The notes: generated by a model not told the origin, from the letters alone. Counted from the stretch's first letter, positions 11,793 to 23,940 are shown. The stretch: 64,000 bases of DNA from Theropithecus gelada (GCF_003255815.1 NC_037669.1:50518093-50582092), one strand, 5' to 3'. Program-made: numbers and translations.

Positions 11793-12090
11793 TTTTCTCT
11801 TTTTTTTTGAGATGGAGTCTCACTCTGTCGCCCAGGCTGGAGTGCAGTGGCCGGATCTCAGCTCACTGCAAGCTCTGCCTCCCGGGTTCACGCCATTCTC
11901 CTGCCTCAGTCTCCCGAGTAGCTGGGACTACAGGCGCCCGCCACCTCGCCTGGCTAGTTCTTTGTATTTTTTACTAGAGACGGGGTTTCACCGTGTTAGC
12001 CAGGATGGTCTGGATCTCCTGACCTCGTGATCCGCCAGTTTCAGCCTCCCAAAGTGCTGGGATTACAGGCTTGAGCCACTGCACCCGGCC
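11793..12090 (-). mobile_element. AluY, Old World monkey (YR-like) variant
   Basis: Antisense young Alu with GGCTAGTTCTTTGTATTTTT and CAGGCTTGAGCCACTGCACC. Flanked by a perfect 13-bp duplication TTGGGCTTCTTTT at 11780-11792 and 12091-12103. Confidence 0.93.
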
Positions 12091-12269
12091 TTGGGCTTCT
12101 TTTGAGGGTGGTGAAAACGTTCTAAAATTAGTGATTCATGAATATGCTAAATATAGTAAATACCGTTGTGAATGTCCTGAAAGCCACTGAACTGTACACT
12201 TTAAAGGGGAAAATTTTGTGGTGTATAAATTGTATCTCAATAAAGTAGTCATTTAAAAAAGTAGTTACT

Positions 12270-12480
12270 ATATGTACTAGTTTCCTAGAGCTGCTGTAAA
12301 AATACACCAAAAATGGGGGCCCCCAACAGAAAGGCATTCTCTCACAGTTCTGGGTGCTAGAAGTCCCCTTTTTCATAAAGGGACTGTATCTGCCCAGCAG
12401 GGGAGAGAGGCTACATTCAGAGAAGGCCAGCATGATACACTCAGAAGACAGGCTGGGGCTATGTAAGTTCAGCATAAAGG
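12270..12480 (-). mobile_element. MaLR-type LTR fragment (suspected)
   Basis: TACTAGTTTCCTAGAGCTGC and TCTCACAGTTCTGGGTGCTA are typical of antisense MLT1-class LTRs. Only about 200 bp are recognisable. Confidence 0.5.
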
Positions 12481-13270
12481 ATATCTTTCCTTGGGAATCA
12501 GGGATGGTTTCCTAGAGGAGCCATTCGAGTTGGACTTCTTGTTGGGTAACTATGGAATCAATTGTCTACAACAGACTATTTTTGAAAGTGAAAGGAGGCA
12601 CTGCTAATCATCACAGTAGGACAGCAGATATAAACCAATGCCAGGTAAACCAGACTCTGTGGTCATCCTGGTCTTAAGGGATGGTGAGAATTTGAATATG
12701 CAGCGACTGGGGAGGAGAGGGAGGAAGAGCATATCTGATGAAGGGAACAGCAGGTGCAAAGGCTCAGAGGTGGAAAAAAAAAGTACCAGATGCATGCTGG
12801 GAAGATTTCAGAGTATTGGGAGGCTAGGAAGAGCCTTGAATGCTAACCTAAGAGTTAGTAGTCCTCAGCCAAACTCTGAGACTGGTCCCTTGCAGTCAAA
12901 CCGGGGGTCTCCTGGAGGAGGGGGCTCCCTGCTTCACTTTGAAGCCCTAAGGCCATTGTGCCAAGGAGCCACTTTGGAAGAAGGCACAGACACTATAAAC
13001 CCAAACCAGAAAACAAACTAGCACAGAACCACTTTGCCCAGCAGCCCAGAAGCATGAAGCCAACTTAGAAAGGCCTGGACAGGACCAGACACCCATGGAT
13101 TGATCTGCGGACACGGGCCAGCAACCTGTGGAAAACACACCTTTCTTTGCTTCAATTCTCAGCTCTGATTAGAGTCTGGAAGTCAAGGGAGTATCCATTT
13201 AGTTGTTAAAATCCTCAACAAACTCTTTTTATCTTTCTGGAAACTTTCCTAACATGATGTTTAATAGCCC
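12480..13270. other. Old repeat-like patch, then unique DNA
   Basis: GAACAGCAGGTGCAAAGGCT near 12745 resembles a common ancient repeat. No gene is recognised in the plus-strand open frame at 12638-13021. Confidence 0.35.
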
Positions 13271-13274
13271 ACAC

Positions 13275-13276
<2 letters not shown>

Positions 13277-13312
<36 letters not shown>
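13277..13312. repeat. (GT)18 microsatellite
   Basis: Eighteen uninterrupted GT units. Confidence 0.97.
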
Positions 13313-13313
<1 letters not shown>

Positions 13314-13314
13314 T

Positions 13315-14165
13315 TTTGTTCTTTTCTTTGTTATTTTTGGAAAGGGATGCGTTGAAGATATCAATTTCTGGATCAAGTGAAAGCTGGTTTTTAGTCACTT
13401 AATCCCTTGGAAAGATATCAATCATCACATGTTTATCTTGTAAAAAAAAATTTTAAAGGGAAGTTTACATTTGGATGGGGTGGGATGGGGTGGCAGAAGC
13501 AGCATTTTATAGCAAAATGCTGAGGTCTATGTGCCAAAAGGAGGAAGCTGACCTCTCAGCCCACGCAGTGCACAAGGGCTGCGTGCTCTTCCCCTGGTGC
13601 ACGGCTGCCTGCGAAGGGACCCACCTCCTTTGCCCTTCACCTCCCCACCTGCACCCTACACCGCCAGGAGCAGCTCAGCCCTGACTGAGTCTTCCCTGCT
13701 GCTCCACCTAGCACCGTGACCACGCCAAGCTGGCTTCATTGTCCGCTCTGCTCCCCAACTGATGAATGCTGGGGTGCCCGGAAACAAAATCGGTTGCCCT
13801 TCTGTCTTCTCTGTCCATGCGTGCCCCTTGGTGGTTTCCTCGCTCCACGTGCTGATAATGCCAAACGTGCATCTCCTTGCAGATCCCACCCCAGGCTCCA
13901 GACCTATGTGTGCAACTGCCTCCTGGATGCCCCTTGGTTGTCTAATGGACATCTCAAACCTCACACGTCTCCACTTGAAAACGGTGAATTTCATGGAACA
14001 TGAGCATGCCCATATGCCCCTGCTCCCTTGTGAGACCCTGCACCATGCCTGCTCTTCCTTCAGTTGATCGGGTGAAAATCTCAGAGTCACTTTTAACACC
14101 TCCATTTCTCTCCTGTGCCAACAACCAAATCATATCCAAAATCAGATCACTTCTCACCACTTCCA
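13315..14165. other. Unique sequence
   Basis: No recognisable gene or repeat. The long minus frame at 13656-14105 lacks family features. Confidence 0.35.
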
Positions 14166-14168
14166 CAT

Positions 14169-14376
14169 GGAAAGAATGAAGGAAGGGAGGGAGGGAAAGA
14201 GGAAGGGAGGAAAGGAGGAAGGGAGGAAGGGAGGAAAGGAGGGAGGAAAAAAGTAAAGAGTAGAAGGAAGAAAGGGAGAGGGGAAAGTAGGAGGGATGGA
14301 AGAAGGAAGGAATGAAGAGAGGGAAGGAGGAAGAAAGGAAGGGAGGAAGGAGGGAAGACAGAAAGGAAGGAAAATG
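14169..14376. repeat. GGAA-rich polypurine tract
   Basis: About 200 bp that is nearly all A and G on the plus strand, built from GGAA, GGAAGG and GGGA units with a few T or C interruptions. Confidence 0.95.
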
Positions 14377-14379
14377 AAA

Positions 14380-14755
14380 GTCATGTTTTGGAACGCTTGA
14401 TCCCACAAGGCCATTGCATTTCTGTCACCATCTCTAGCATTGGGGTATAACCCAGAGTTTCTTTAATTTGCAGATGTGCCTGGGGGACTGCGGGAAATGT
14501 GCAGTTGCGCAAACCTAAAGCTGTCTCAGGAAAGCTCACCTCCGGTCCCCTAATCTGCAGGTCCCTCCATAGACAAGAACTTCCCAGGTTGAGAGGATGC
14601 CTTGTTCCCTGTGGCCACAGACTCCATTCAGTAGGAAGAGGAGGGATCAAATTCAGCCACATGGACTCCAGGGAAGACCATCCATGGTCCTGCCATGTAC
14701 GAAGGTGACCCCAGGACACAGTCAGGCTAAAAACTGCACCATGATGGACCATGTC
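14380..14755. other. Unique sequence
   Basis: Nothing recognisable. Confidence 0.3.
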
Positions 14756-14756
14756 A

Positions 14757-14900
14757 TACCCTTGCCAGTATTTCCCATTCCTTTGGGTAGATATGAAGGA
14801 GTGTGATTGCTGGATCATATGGTGAGAGTGTGTTTAGTTTTGTAATAAACTGCCAAACTGTCTTCCAAAGTGGCTGTGCCATTTTGCATTCCTGCCTTGC
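14757..14900 (-). mobile_element. L1 fragment, antisense
   Basis: CCATTCCTTTGGGTAGATAT and GCCAAACTGTCTTCCAAAGT match the L1 copy at 16260-16390. A CCTTGCCAGTATTT block precedes them here but follows them there. Confidence 0.8.
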
Positions 14901-15194
14901 TTGCAACTCTCCCATGGCTCCCTAGTGCCCTCATGAGAAAGCCCAAATATCCCAGTCTGGCTCATGAGAATCCTCAGAACCTGACCCTGGCCTTCCTCTG
15001 TGGCCTCACCAGGCCAAATTCAGAGTTCTGCAGAATTTGAAGGAAGTGATTACTCCTGGGAAGACATAGAGTGAGACCAGGCCATGTGTTGACAGGGGAT
15101 CACATGGATATCGTGGCCTGACCTGACTGCCAGACAGCACCAGAACAAGTGTCCATTTGTTGTTGGTGTGTCTTTCAATTACTTGTGTCTCAGG

Positions 15195-16480
15195 TAATTG
15201 ATAGATTTTTAAAATATAGGATTTATTTTTTAGAGCAGTTTTATGTTCATGGCAAAATTGAGTGGGAAGTACAGAGATTTCCCATACACCCTCTGATATG
15301 GCTTGGATCTGTGTCCCCACCCAAATCTCATATTGAAATGTAGTGTCCAGTGTTGGAGGTGGAGACTGGTGGGAGGTGATTGGATCATGGGAATAGTTTT
15401 CTCATGAATGGTTTAGCATCATCCCTCTTGGTGCTGTCTTTACTATCGTGAATGAGTTCTCGTTAGATCTGGTAGTTTAAAAGAGTGTAGCACCGCCTCC
15501 CTCTTGCTCCTGCTTTCACCATGTGATGTGCCTGCTCCCGCTTTGCCTTCCGCCATGATTCTAAGTTTCCTGAGACCTCCACAGAAGCTGAACAGATGCC
15601 AGCACCATGCTTACTGTAGAGCCTGCAGAACTGTGAGCCAATTACATCTCTTTTCTTTATTAATTACTCAATCTCAGGTATTTCTTTACTGCAATGCAAG
15701 AATGGCCTAACATCCCCACCAGAATGGGGCATTTGTTATAATGGATGAACCTATGTGGGCACATCAGTATCACCCAAGGCCCATGGTTTAGATTAGTGTT
15801 CACCCTTAGTGCTGTGCCTTCTGTGGGTTTGGACAAATGCATAATGGCACGTATCCAACATTATAGCATCACGCAGAGTAGTTTCACTGTCCTAAAAACC
15901 CTCTGTGCTCAGCCTATTCATCCTTTCCTCTCCCCAACCCCTAGCAACCACTGATCCTTTTCCTGTCTCCATAGTTTTACCTTTTCCAGAGTGTCACATA
16001 GTTGGAATCATACAGTATGCAACCTTTTCAGAGCGGCTTCTTTCCCTTAGTAATATGCATTTACATTTTCCATGTCTTTTCATGGCTGGATAGCTCATTT
16101 TTTTTTTTTTAGCACTGAATAATATTCCATTGTCTGGGTATGCCACAGTTTATTTATCCATTCACCTGCTAAAGGACATCTTGGTTGCTTCCAGGTTTTG
16201 GCAATTATGGAAAAAGCTACTGTAGACATCCACATGCACTTTTTGTGTAGGCATAGGTTTTCCATTCCTTTGGGTAGATATCAAGGAATGTGATTGCCGG
16301 GTCACATAGTGAGAGTATGTTTAGTTTCAAAATAAACTATTTTGCCAAACTGTCTTCCAAGGTGGCTGTGCCATTTTGCATTCCTACCAGCAATGAATGA
16401 AAGTTCCTGTTGGTCCATATCCTTGCCAGTATTTGGTGATGTCAGTGCACTAGATTTTTGACATTCTAATTGGTGTGTGT
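15195..16480 (-). mobile_element. L1M-type LINE, antisense, split by an LTR
   Basis: 15195-15293 and 15713-16480 are collinear antisense L1. Motifs include GAATCATACAGTATGC, GAATAATATTCCATTGTC and TGTGCCATTTTGCATTCC. The MaLR LTR at 15294-15712 interrupts it. Confidence 0.88.
15294..15712 (+). mobile_element. MST/THE1-type MaLR solo LTR
   Basis: Starts TGATATGGCTTGGATCTGTG, runs through TTCCGCCATGATTCTAAGTT, and ends AATGGCCTAACA. It is inserted in L1. The flanking 5-mers (CCCTC and TCCCC) no longer match exactly. Confidence 0.88.
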
Positions 16481-16484
16481 AGCT

Positions 16485-16780
16485 GAACTCTTTTTCATGG
16501 AAGAGCTGGCAGGACTCAGGCTTGGAGTCCAGGCGGGCAATAGCTTCCAACTAGAGCTGAATGGCTTTGCTTCATTTCATCATCTTGACTTCTAGTTTTG
16601 ATCTCTTTATAGCAAGTTGTGTTTACTTTCTAGATAAATAATATGAAGTTTCCTTTTGAAACAAATTTATTTAAGTTAAAAAATGGTATTTAGAGAAAAC
16701 CATTAGGTCAAAAATAGTCTACGTGGCACGTGGATAAAGTTTAGGGAATTCTCAGTGAAACCATAGTGTTTGCTGTCGTC
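16485..16780. other. Unique AT-rich sequence
   Basis: No feature recognised. Confidence 0.3.
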
Positions 16781-16784
16781 TGTA

Positions 16785-17115
16785 CCCCCGGGCTGTTTCT
16801 GACCTCCCTGTCTTTGCTCTTGCTGTTCCTCCCACCTGGATCACCTTTCCATCTCCTTACTTGATCAATCTTCCTCATTCTGTGAGCGTCTTTCTCAACC
16901 CCACCATCCTGTCCTGCCTTAATCCTAAGCCGACTGTCTTCCGTGATGCTCCCCAGCCCCTGAGCTGCTCTTCCTGGGGTGGAAGGGTGGTGGCAGCCCT
17001 TTTCCTCTGCCATTTAATGGTCTCGTAGACTCCTAATGGTCTCTTTGGAAGGGTGCCTTTCTTGCTAGACCAGAAGTTCCTTGAGGGCAGGGCGTAGCTG
17101 GGGCTTCTCTGTGCC
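16785..17115 (+). repeat. L2-like LINE fragment
   Basis: TTGCTGTTCCTCCCACCTGG, TCCTGCCTTAATCCTAAGCC and AGTTCCTTGAGGGCAGGG occur in L2 order. Confidence 0.6.
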
Positions 17116-17119
17116 ATCT

Positions 17120-19775
17120 CTTTACCTCCAAGATATCTGAATTAAAGAGAACTGGGCTGGAGGGTGATTCCAACTCACTGGCTGGTTCCCAGAGGTGGCA
17201 AACCCCACAGGGGAAGTGACCTAGGGAGACAGTGAATGTGGCCTTGGATGTTGTCTCCTCTGATCCCTTTGTCCTTCCCACCCCCTGCTTAGATGTGTCC
17301 TTCAGCTGCTCCGGGGGCTCCTGGGCAGGCTGCCTTCCAGATGCTGCTGGGCCCCCAACCCCAGCCTGGAGCAAAACTGTGAAAGCACAGCTCCGATGCC
17401 TGCCATCTGGAAGGCTTGCTGCAGGGTGTGATTCCCGTTGCAGAGCTCCTGGGGTCAGGTGGGCTGCCTCCTGCAGCCCTGCTTAGCTTCCTCCCCTCCA
17501 CGACCCTGCTTCTCTGACATCTTTGCCTCTTCCATCCCTTGCGCATGAACATGTGATGCAGGGAACCCAAGCTGGAATGGTGTTTGGAGTTCTGGGGGCC
17601 CAAGTGGAAACATCTGGCAGGTGGCAGGATGCACAGGTCTGGAAATTGGGAGAGAGGGCAGGGCCAGAGATGAAGAGATCTGGGGGTCGATGAAGTGGTA
17701 GAAATCAGCCAAGGGGGTGAGATCATCCAAGGATAACCTGAGGCCTGAGAAGAGGCTGAGAAATACCTCAAGCCCTGGCACTCAAGGCTCACCAGCCCGG
17801 GGAGGAGGAGCCCTGAGACATCCAGGAGGAACTGGCCAGGGTGGCCAGAGGCCAAGGGAGGAGCACGCCTCTGGGCATCAGGAGTCAGATGGGACCTAGA
17901 GAGGGCTCTGGACTGGCCAGGCGTTAGACAGGAGAGGTCCCAAGGAGGGATGGAGACCAGGCCAGCACGGGGAAGAGGGAAGAGCCGGGGTGGGCGACTC
18001 CTTCAAAAGAGGTGACAGAGAAACAGAGGCAGAGGCTAGAAGGGCCTGAAGTCCAGGGCGGCTTTTGTTGTTTGTTATTTGGGATGGGTGCACATTGGAC
18101 ACGTTTACATTCTGGTGGGAAGCCAGTGTGTGCTGGAGGAGGAGGGGCTGGAGTAGATGCTGGAGAAGGAGGAGAGAGGGGCTAGAGGCCGAGAAGCCCT
18201 GAGGACCTTAGGCGCTGGCCTTGAGGAGGAGGGGTCCACAGCCACATTCCCAGTGGCAAACAAGCAGAAAAGAGAAATGATGTCTCAGTGGGAGAGGCGT
18301 GGCGGGGCTGGCGACTGGGGGAGAGAGACTGATAGCACCCCTGCCTGTGGATTCTATGCCCGTGTCCTGCTGCAGGTGGGAGGCCTGGGTGCCAGGCTGG
18401 AAGTGGTCACTGCCGCATGAGGGAGACAGAGCTGCCCTATGGGTGGGGCTGGTGACAGCCCTGCCAATGCTGATCCTGACCAGAAGCCAGGGTGGCCACC
18501 AGCAGCTCAGGACTGGGCCTTGAATTAGAGACAGTTACCAAAGTTCTGCTGTGGCTCCTCCCCAGGACCAGGGAGAGAGGAAAGAAAGGAGGCAACACTG
18601 AAGGAGGCACTCACTAGTTCTGGTCCGGCCTCACTGATTTCACCCTGGCCCTGCCCTGCTCCCACTGAGGTCTCAGAGCTGTGGTTTCACATTCGAGGTC
18701 ATGCCACTCTGGCTCCAACCCACCTCCCCTGCATCCCCCACCCCAGCCCTGGACAGAGGTAACATATTCTTCCCTCTTCCATCAGCACCACTTGCCCTTA
18801 GTGTCTGCTTTTGCTCAGAGCACCTTCCCTCCGAATTTGAGGACGGCAGCCGCATAGATACAGATTCAAATTGCCATGAATATATGTTGCAAGGAGCAGC
18901 AGTTGCTTATGGGTTTTAGAGGAAAAAAGAAGGCGCAGTTTCTAAGTTGAACATAGGCAATTGATTGACTACTGTTCTTGTATCACCAGTTCCAGGAACA
19001 TGAAGAAGATAGGTGAGGGTTGCACTGTGCAACTTGTGATGGCATTTTAGGTAACTTAATCAGCTAGTCTTGAAATTACGAGGAAAGAAAGGACAAAAAC
19101 ACCTCCGTGGGCCTGACATATTTTGCATGCGTCACATTCTTCAGACTGCTCTGAGGGACTTTTCATTTCCATCTGATCATCCTGCAAGATTTCAGGGCCC
19201 TCCAGTCAGAGAGGGAGAAGGCACCCCCATGGGGAAGGGTGGGTGTCTCAGTAGGAGGGCACTAGAAAGAACCTATTATAGGACTGGGGCTTTGGGTGGG
19301 TGATTTGGGGAGAGTCTGAGGAAGTGAGGGTTCATTAGATTGGCTGCTGTCAGAAAGTGGGGGCAATTCTATGATTGTGGATCTCAATAATGCTGACCTG
19401 CAGGGAGGGAGACTAGAAGGAGGATGAGCTAGAATTGGTGGAGGCCTAGCAGTCACCCGTTTAAGCCAAGGGAAGGAGTCGAGAGGGGGTGTTTCATATT
19501 CCGTGGGTGATGCAGGGACCATGCTTCTGTCCAGTGACCTCACTCTGTCTCTCTTTATCTTGGTCTCAGAGCGCCCTTGGCAGAGGTTGGTTTCGTGAGA
19601 TTCTTTATGTCCCACAGAAGGATGGCACGGCCCAGCTGTGAGCAATGAGCCAGCTTCCAGGTGGCAGGAGCTGCCCCTTTTTTTCTCTCTCAGTCCTCAC
19701 CTTTCAGAAGCCTCTTCAAAGCTTCCCCAGCAAACACCCTCTGTTTGAGGGTTTCATCTTTTCCTCCTCTGCACT
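17120..19775. other. Unique GC-moderate region
   Basis: A 2.6-kb stretch with no repeat that I recognise. Several long overlapping open frames occur on both strands (for example minus 17289-17855, plus 18157-18420) without domain, signal or codon evidence. Splice-like motifs are present but no exon can be supported. Confidence 0.4.
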
Positions 19776-19779
19776 TTAG

Positions 19780-20150
19780 AAACATTCTTTTAAATTTGTG
19801 TACAGCATTCAGGCCCTTCAGCCTGCTCATCTTAACAGCACAGCTCCTCCGTGTTTTTCTCGTCTGCACGCGCCTGTGGAGACACCACCTAGATCAAGAC
19901 CAAGAATATTTCCACCCCCAAGAAGGCACGCCACACCCACCCAAGGTGACCAACCCCGGCCTGTGTCAGCGCGGCCTCCCTGGAATGTCACATAATTCCC
20001 GGGCGCGTGCTCCTTCTGTTTACCATCGCGTCGGCCGGCTTCACCCATGCTGTTGCATGAGGCAGTGACTTCTCATTTTTATGACTGTGTGGTACGCTAT
20101 ACCCAAAGGCCACCGCTGCAGTTCACTGGGAACAGAAACAGTTTTCAGTG
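19780..20150 (-). mobile_element. Very diverged L1-like remnant
   Basis: A TGTACAGCATTCAGGCCC...ACCTAGATCAAGACC pattern weakly follows the antisense L1 3' end. Low certainty. Confidence 0.3.
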
Positions 20151-20287
20151 CATCGTGCCTGGACTATGGGACTGCCGCATGGAGAGCTACGAACCTTGGC
20201 CCTCAATTCATCTGTACATAAAAATGACTTGAGGCGGATGCCATGCTTGGGCGTGCAGCATAGAGACAGTCTGCATGGCCTTGTGAG

Positions 20288-20445
20288 ACAAGCATTTCTT
20301 CAACAGGACACGAGGATCCCTAACTGGGAAAGAAGAAATTGATATGTTGGACTTCATTAAAATTTACAACTTCTCTCCATCAAAAGATGCCCTTCAGGAA
20401 GTGAAAGGGCACCTCAGGCTGGGAGGAAATACTTGGGAAAGATTT
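20288..20445 (+). mobile_element. L1 ORF2-region fragment, sense
   Basis: GATATGTTGGACTTCATTAA and CTTCTCTCCATCAAAAGATG are L1 ORF2 motifs. Truncated at both ends. Confidence 0.75.
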
Positions 20446-20572
20446 CCTCCGTGCCTGCAATCTTGGCTTATCTCTCTCAGATGATTTACTAAGTACTTCA
20501 GCATGTACTCTTTTCCCTCTTCTTTTTCTCCTGAGATTTGGAAGACTCAGATGATTTAACTATAGGGTCTCA

Positions 20573-20856
20573 GGTTGGGCACGGTGGCTCACGCCTGTAA
20601 TCCCAAGCACTTTGGAAGGCCAGGGTGGGAGGATTGCTTGAGTCCAGGAGTTCAAGACCAGCCTGGGCAGCATGGCAAAACTCTGTCTCTACCAAAAAAT
20701 GACACAAAACTTAGCCGGATGTGGTGGTGTGCCTGTAGTCCCAGCTATTCCAGAGGTTGAGGTGGAAGGATCACCTGAGACCAGGAGGTTGAGGCTGCAG
20801 TGAGCTATTATTGCACTACTGCATCCAGCCTGGGCAATGGAGTGAGACCTTGTCTC

Positions 20857-20887
<31 letters not shown>

Positions 20888-20958
20888 AACAAACAAACAA
20901 CAACAACAACAACAACAAAAACCAAAAACCAAAAAACCAAACCAAAATGAAATCCCTG
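20573..20958 (+). mobile_element. AluJ/Sx-type SINE with long A-rich tail
   Basis: GGTTGGGCACGGTGGCTCAC start and TTGTCTCAAAAA end. The tail (about 20858-20946) has become (CAA)n and CCAAAA units. Flanked by an 11-bp duplication TAGGGTCTCAG at 20563-20573 and 20959-20969. Confidence 0.93.
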
Positions 20959-21039
20959 TAGGGTCTCAGTTGCTGACCAGGGCTTTTGCAGTCGTAATGA
21001 TCCCACTTGAGATTCCCGCAGTCACGTTAATTCTGCCCG

Positions 21040-21190
21040 CAGAATTGCGAGGCAGGTGAGATCATTGTTCCCACCTTCCAGCTAAGGCAGCTGAGACTCG
21101 AGGAGGTGAAGGCACTTGCCAAGCTCACACAGCAACATCCCCAGCTGATGTTTTGGCTGGGCATACCTGGTACAGAGTAGGTGCTGAATA
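21040..21190 (-). repeat. MIR SINE fragment
   Basis: TAAGGCAGCTGAGACTCGAG, then CACTTGCCAAGCTCACACAG, in antisense MIR order. Confidence 0.65.
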
Positions 21191-21194
21191 CGTG

Positions 21195-22035
21195 CTTGGA
21201 AGTGGATTTCTCAGCCCCAGGGTTCCCCAAGCCTGTGCATGTGTGTTGCAGGCAGGGAGACTAAGTATCCAGGAGCGTTCCTAGCAGAAGACAATTTCCT
21301 CACTGGTTGTGAGTGCCAGACAAACACTGCAGGACACCCATAAGCTCACTCCTAATGCCAAGAAGCAACCAAGCCCCAAGACCACATCTCTGCCCTCAGC
21401 CTTAACCTTCTCTCATGGCCCAGGGACACCAAAGAGGGATGGCAGGACACCAACACAGTGATTGTTTTCCCTCCTGGGACTCTGGCCACTTTCCATCTGT
21501 AAGCAGTGCCCAGAGCCACATCCAGCTCCAAGGTGAACACATGGCCACTGCAGAGGGGAGCTGGCTCCTGCCTCGCCAGGTCTCTAGGCAACTCCACCCT
21601 TCGGGGTGCATTGTGGCATAGAAGTGCTAACTGGTCCTCAGCCCCCACCTTCCATTCAGTACCTGGCATTTCCTGCTAGGCCCCCTGTGTCCTGTTCTTC
21701 CCAGCACGGCTGCTGTTCCAGAATCCGTAGCCCTCAGAAATAACAAAAGGCCAAAGGAAAGAGCGAGAGAGCCCATCTTGCAGAGTCACAGGGAGGACGG
21801 AGGTGATGCACGTAGGACCTGGATTCTGCAGAGCGCAGGGTGATTTGTTGACTGTGTGGCCTTGGGTGGGTTCCACAACCTCCCTGAATGTCTGGTACGG
21901 CTCTTTCCAAAGTTCATGACCAATCCCCTGCCCCTGCAAGCAGCCTGGGCTTGCAGGCCTATAATGGAGGGATGCCGTTAAGGACAGAACACAATAACGC
22001 TTGTGCCAGTGTAAACCATAAAGTATGGCGTCTTC
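21195..22035. other. Mostly unique sequence, MIR scrap
   Basis: A weak sense MIR is visible at about 21815-21880 (GTGTGGCCTTGGGTGGGTTC). No gene is recognised. Confidence 0.35.
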
Positions 22036-22039
22036 ATAC

Positions 22040-23150
22040 ATTTCATAAATATTTGCTGAGAAGCTTCTAAGTTCTGGGCACTGGGAGGGAGCCAGAGATG
22101 ACTACAGCACCTCAGGGAGCCCAAAGCCAAGGGGAGGAGCCAGGACAGGGCCTTGCCATCTGCCGCTCACCCCCATCCTGTGCTCTGGGGACCACTGCAT
22201 CCTCAGGCTGTGGACGAGAAAGCTGAGGGTCACCCAAACAAGAGGAGATGCTGGAGGTCACATAGTGAATATGCCTCGCTGGCCTTCCCATCTGGCATGT
22301 CTTCCTCTGCCCCTATCCAGGCAGGCTGGAGTTGGGTTTTGATGGAGGAGATTTTTGGTTAGGAAGATGGGAGTGGTGGTGGCAGTTTGGGGCCTGAGGG
22401 AGGGACAGGAAGCACCAGATCAGTTTTGTGGGCAGCAGGTAGGTCAATGTGGTCAAGACCCAATTGTCCCTAGGGTAGCAGGACAAGCAAGGGGACAAGC
22501 AGGGAGACAGGGTGCCAAAAGGCTCTGGGGAGCCTGAGGCCTCAGCCTGAAGCCACAGGAGTGTTGCCTGCACATCTGGCCAAACTGTAAGCTCTAAGCT
22601 GGGAACACACAGAGGAATTGAGCACTTCTCTGACCCAGGGAGCTCACCGCCTTGTCAAATAGCTCAAGGTGGAAAAGGGAAAGTGTGGGTGGTGGAGGAG
22701 CCCGGGAGCCTCTGGCCCAGCCTGGGCCGCAAGGAGGGCTTTTGTGGGGATGCAGGTCCTAGCCTGGATCTGAAAAGCTGAACAGGAGCCAGGTAGGTGG
22801 AAAGGGGTGTGGAGGACCCAGAAGGAGTGGCGACAGCAGAGGCCAAGGCTCTGCAGCTGGAGCCAGTGTCTGCGGTGGCAGGAAAGGTAAGAAGGGACTC
22901 AGCCCAGAGGAGAGAGGGAATACGCCCTGAGCAAGAGGAAAGATGCCTTTTCCTCGAGGTGAGAGCTGGGGGTGGGCAGAAGGAAGGAGAAGGCAGAAGG
23001 TGGTTTTGTGGATGCTGGGAGTGGGGTGCTGAGGACTGGATAGGGGATTGGGGTGACAAGAGGTACCTCTGTTCTCATTCCCACCATTCTCTGCCACCCC
23101 CCTACCCCACTGCTCCAACCATGTGGGTCCCCTGGCTGCCCTTCCAGCAT
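22040..23150. other. L2/MIR scraps and unique DNA
   Basis: 22040-22110 looks like an antisense L2 end (ATAAATATTTGCTGAGAAGC) and 22200-22270 like an antisense MIR. The remainder is purine-rich unique DNA with no supported gene. Confidence 0.35.
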
Positions 23151-23154
23151 AGCT

Positions 23155-23320
23155 GTACTCTCCTATCTCCAGGCCTTTGCGTGTGAGGTTCCCCTGGTCT
23201 AGAAAGCCTTCTCCCATTGTCTGCAGGGCTCACTTCTAGTCATCACTCACCTGTGCTCGTGTCTCCTCTTCTTATGGGTCTTCCTTGGCCACCCCCTCTT
23301 CCATGACCTCCTGTTTATTC
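23155..23320 (+). repeat. L2-like fragment
   Basis: CTCCAGGCCTTTGCGTGTGA...TCTAGAAAGCCTTCTCCCAT follows the L2 3' consensus order. Confidence 0.6.
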
Positions 23321-23324
23321 AGTG

Positions 23325-23940
23325 ATTCAGGGAGTAGAATCAATAGGAGTGGGGGCAACTCTTTTACTTTACTATATGTCCTTTTATGCTGTTTCAGTTT
23401 GTTTCAAAAATGAAATGTTTAGGTTTAAAAGAAATGAAGACTTTACCTTTCAGGTGATTTTTCCAACATGTGAAATGACACACAGGCAAGGGAGTTCTCC
23501 CAGCATGGTTTGCTCCAGCGAGAGATCAGAGCGCCCTAAGTGAACGCCAGCGCTGGTGTTGCGAAACAGGCAGCGGGGCCTCCATGTAAGGGAATCCTGT
23601 TGACAGTAAAACAGAGTCAGGCGGCTGCAAGGTTCAGGCACGGTGCAGGGCATACAAAGCCCTCGCCGGGGTGCGGGCAGCATCACATGCTCCCATTTGT
23701 GTAAATGATGTTTAGAGTGTCTCTGGACCAGACACACGACAACCAGCAGCAGCAGCTGCCTCTGGGCAACGGAACCAGTGTCCCGGGCTCGCAGGTGGGA
23801 GGGGAATGACTTTCTCTTTATGTTCTTTGGTACCCTTAAGATTTTGTACGGAACCTCCTCAAAAATAACTAGATAGACGGAAGTTTAACAACAATTTGTT
23901 TTTAAAGCATATAAAAGTTTTAGAGAGAATTCTTTTTGAA
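23325..23940 (+). mobile_element. Diverged L1M-like 3' pieces
   Basis: 23330-23430 and 23690-23940 resemble old L1M 3' ends (CTCCCATTTGTGTAAATG, then GCTGCCTCTGGGCAACGG). About 260 bp between them is unassigned. Confidence 0.4.

Larger units (their letters stand above)
10790..12250 (+). mobile_element. L1M-type 3' end, split by an LTR and a young Alu
   Basis: 10790-11092 has the ACACAATGGAATATTATTCA and GCCAGTCACAAAAGACCACA motifs. It resumes at 11721 with AACAGATTTGTGGTTGTCTG and again at 12104-12250 (ACTGAACTGTACACTTTAAA, then TATCTCAATAAAG). The pieces are collinear, so two later insertions split one L1. Confidence 0.88.

Noticed and set aside
14115..14414. Lys/Glu/Gly-rich or Ser/Phe/Pro-rich ORFs
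   Set aside because: They are translations of the polypurine tract.
17289..17855. 188-codon minus ORF in unique DNA
   Set aside because: No domain, signal peptide or conserved motif is visible, and comparable chance frames occur on the opposite strand.
18066..18075. Any CRISPR array, toxin-antitoxin or bacterial operon
   Set aside because: There are no regularly spaced repeats with unique spacers and no prokaryotic gene layout. The whole window is primate repeat-rich DNA.
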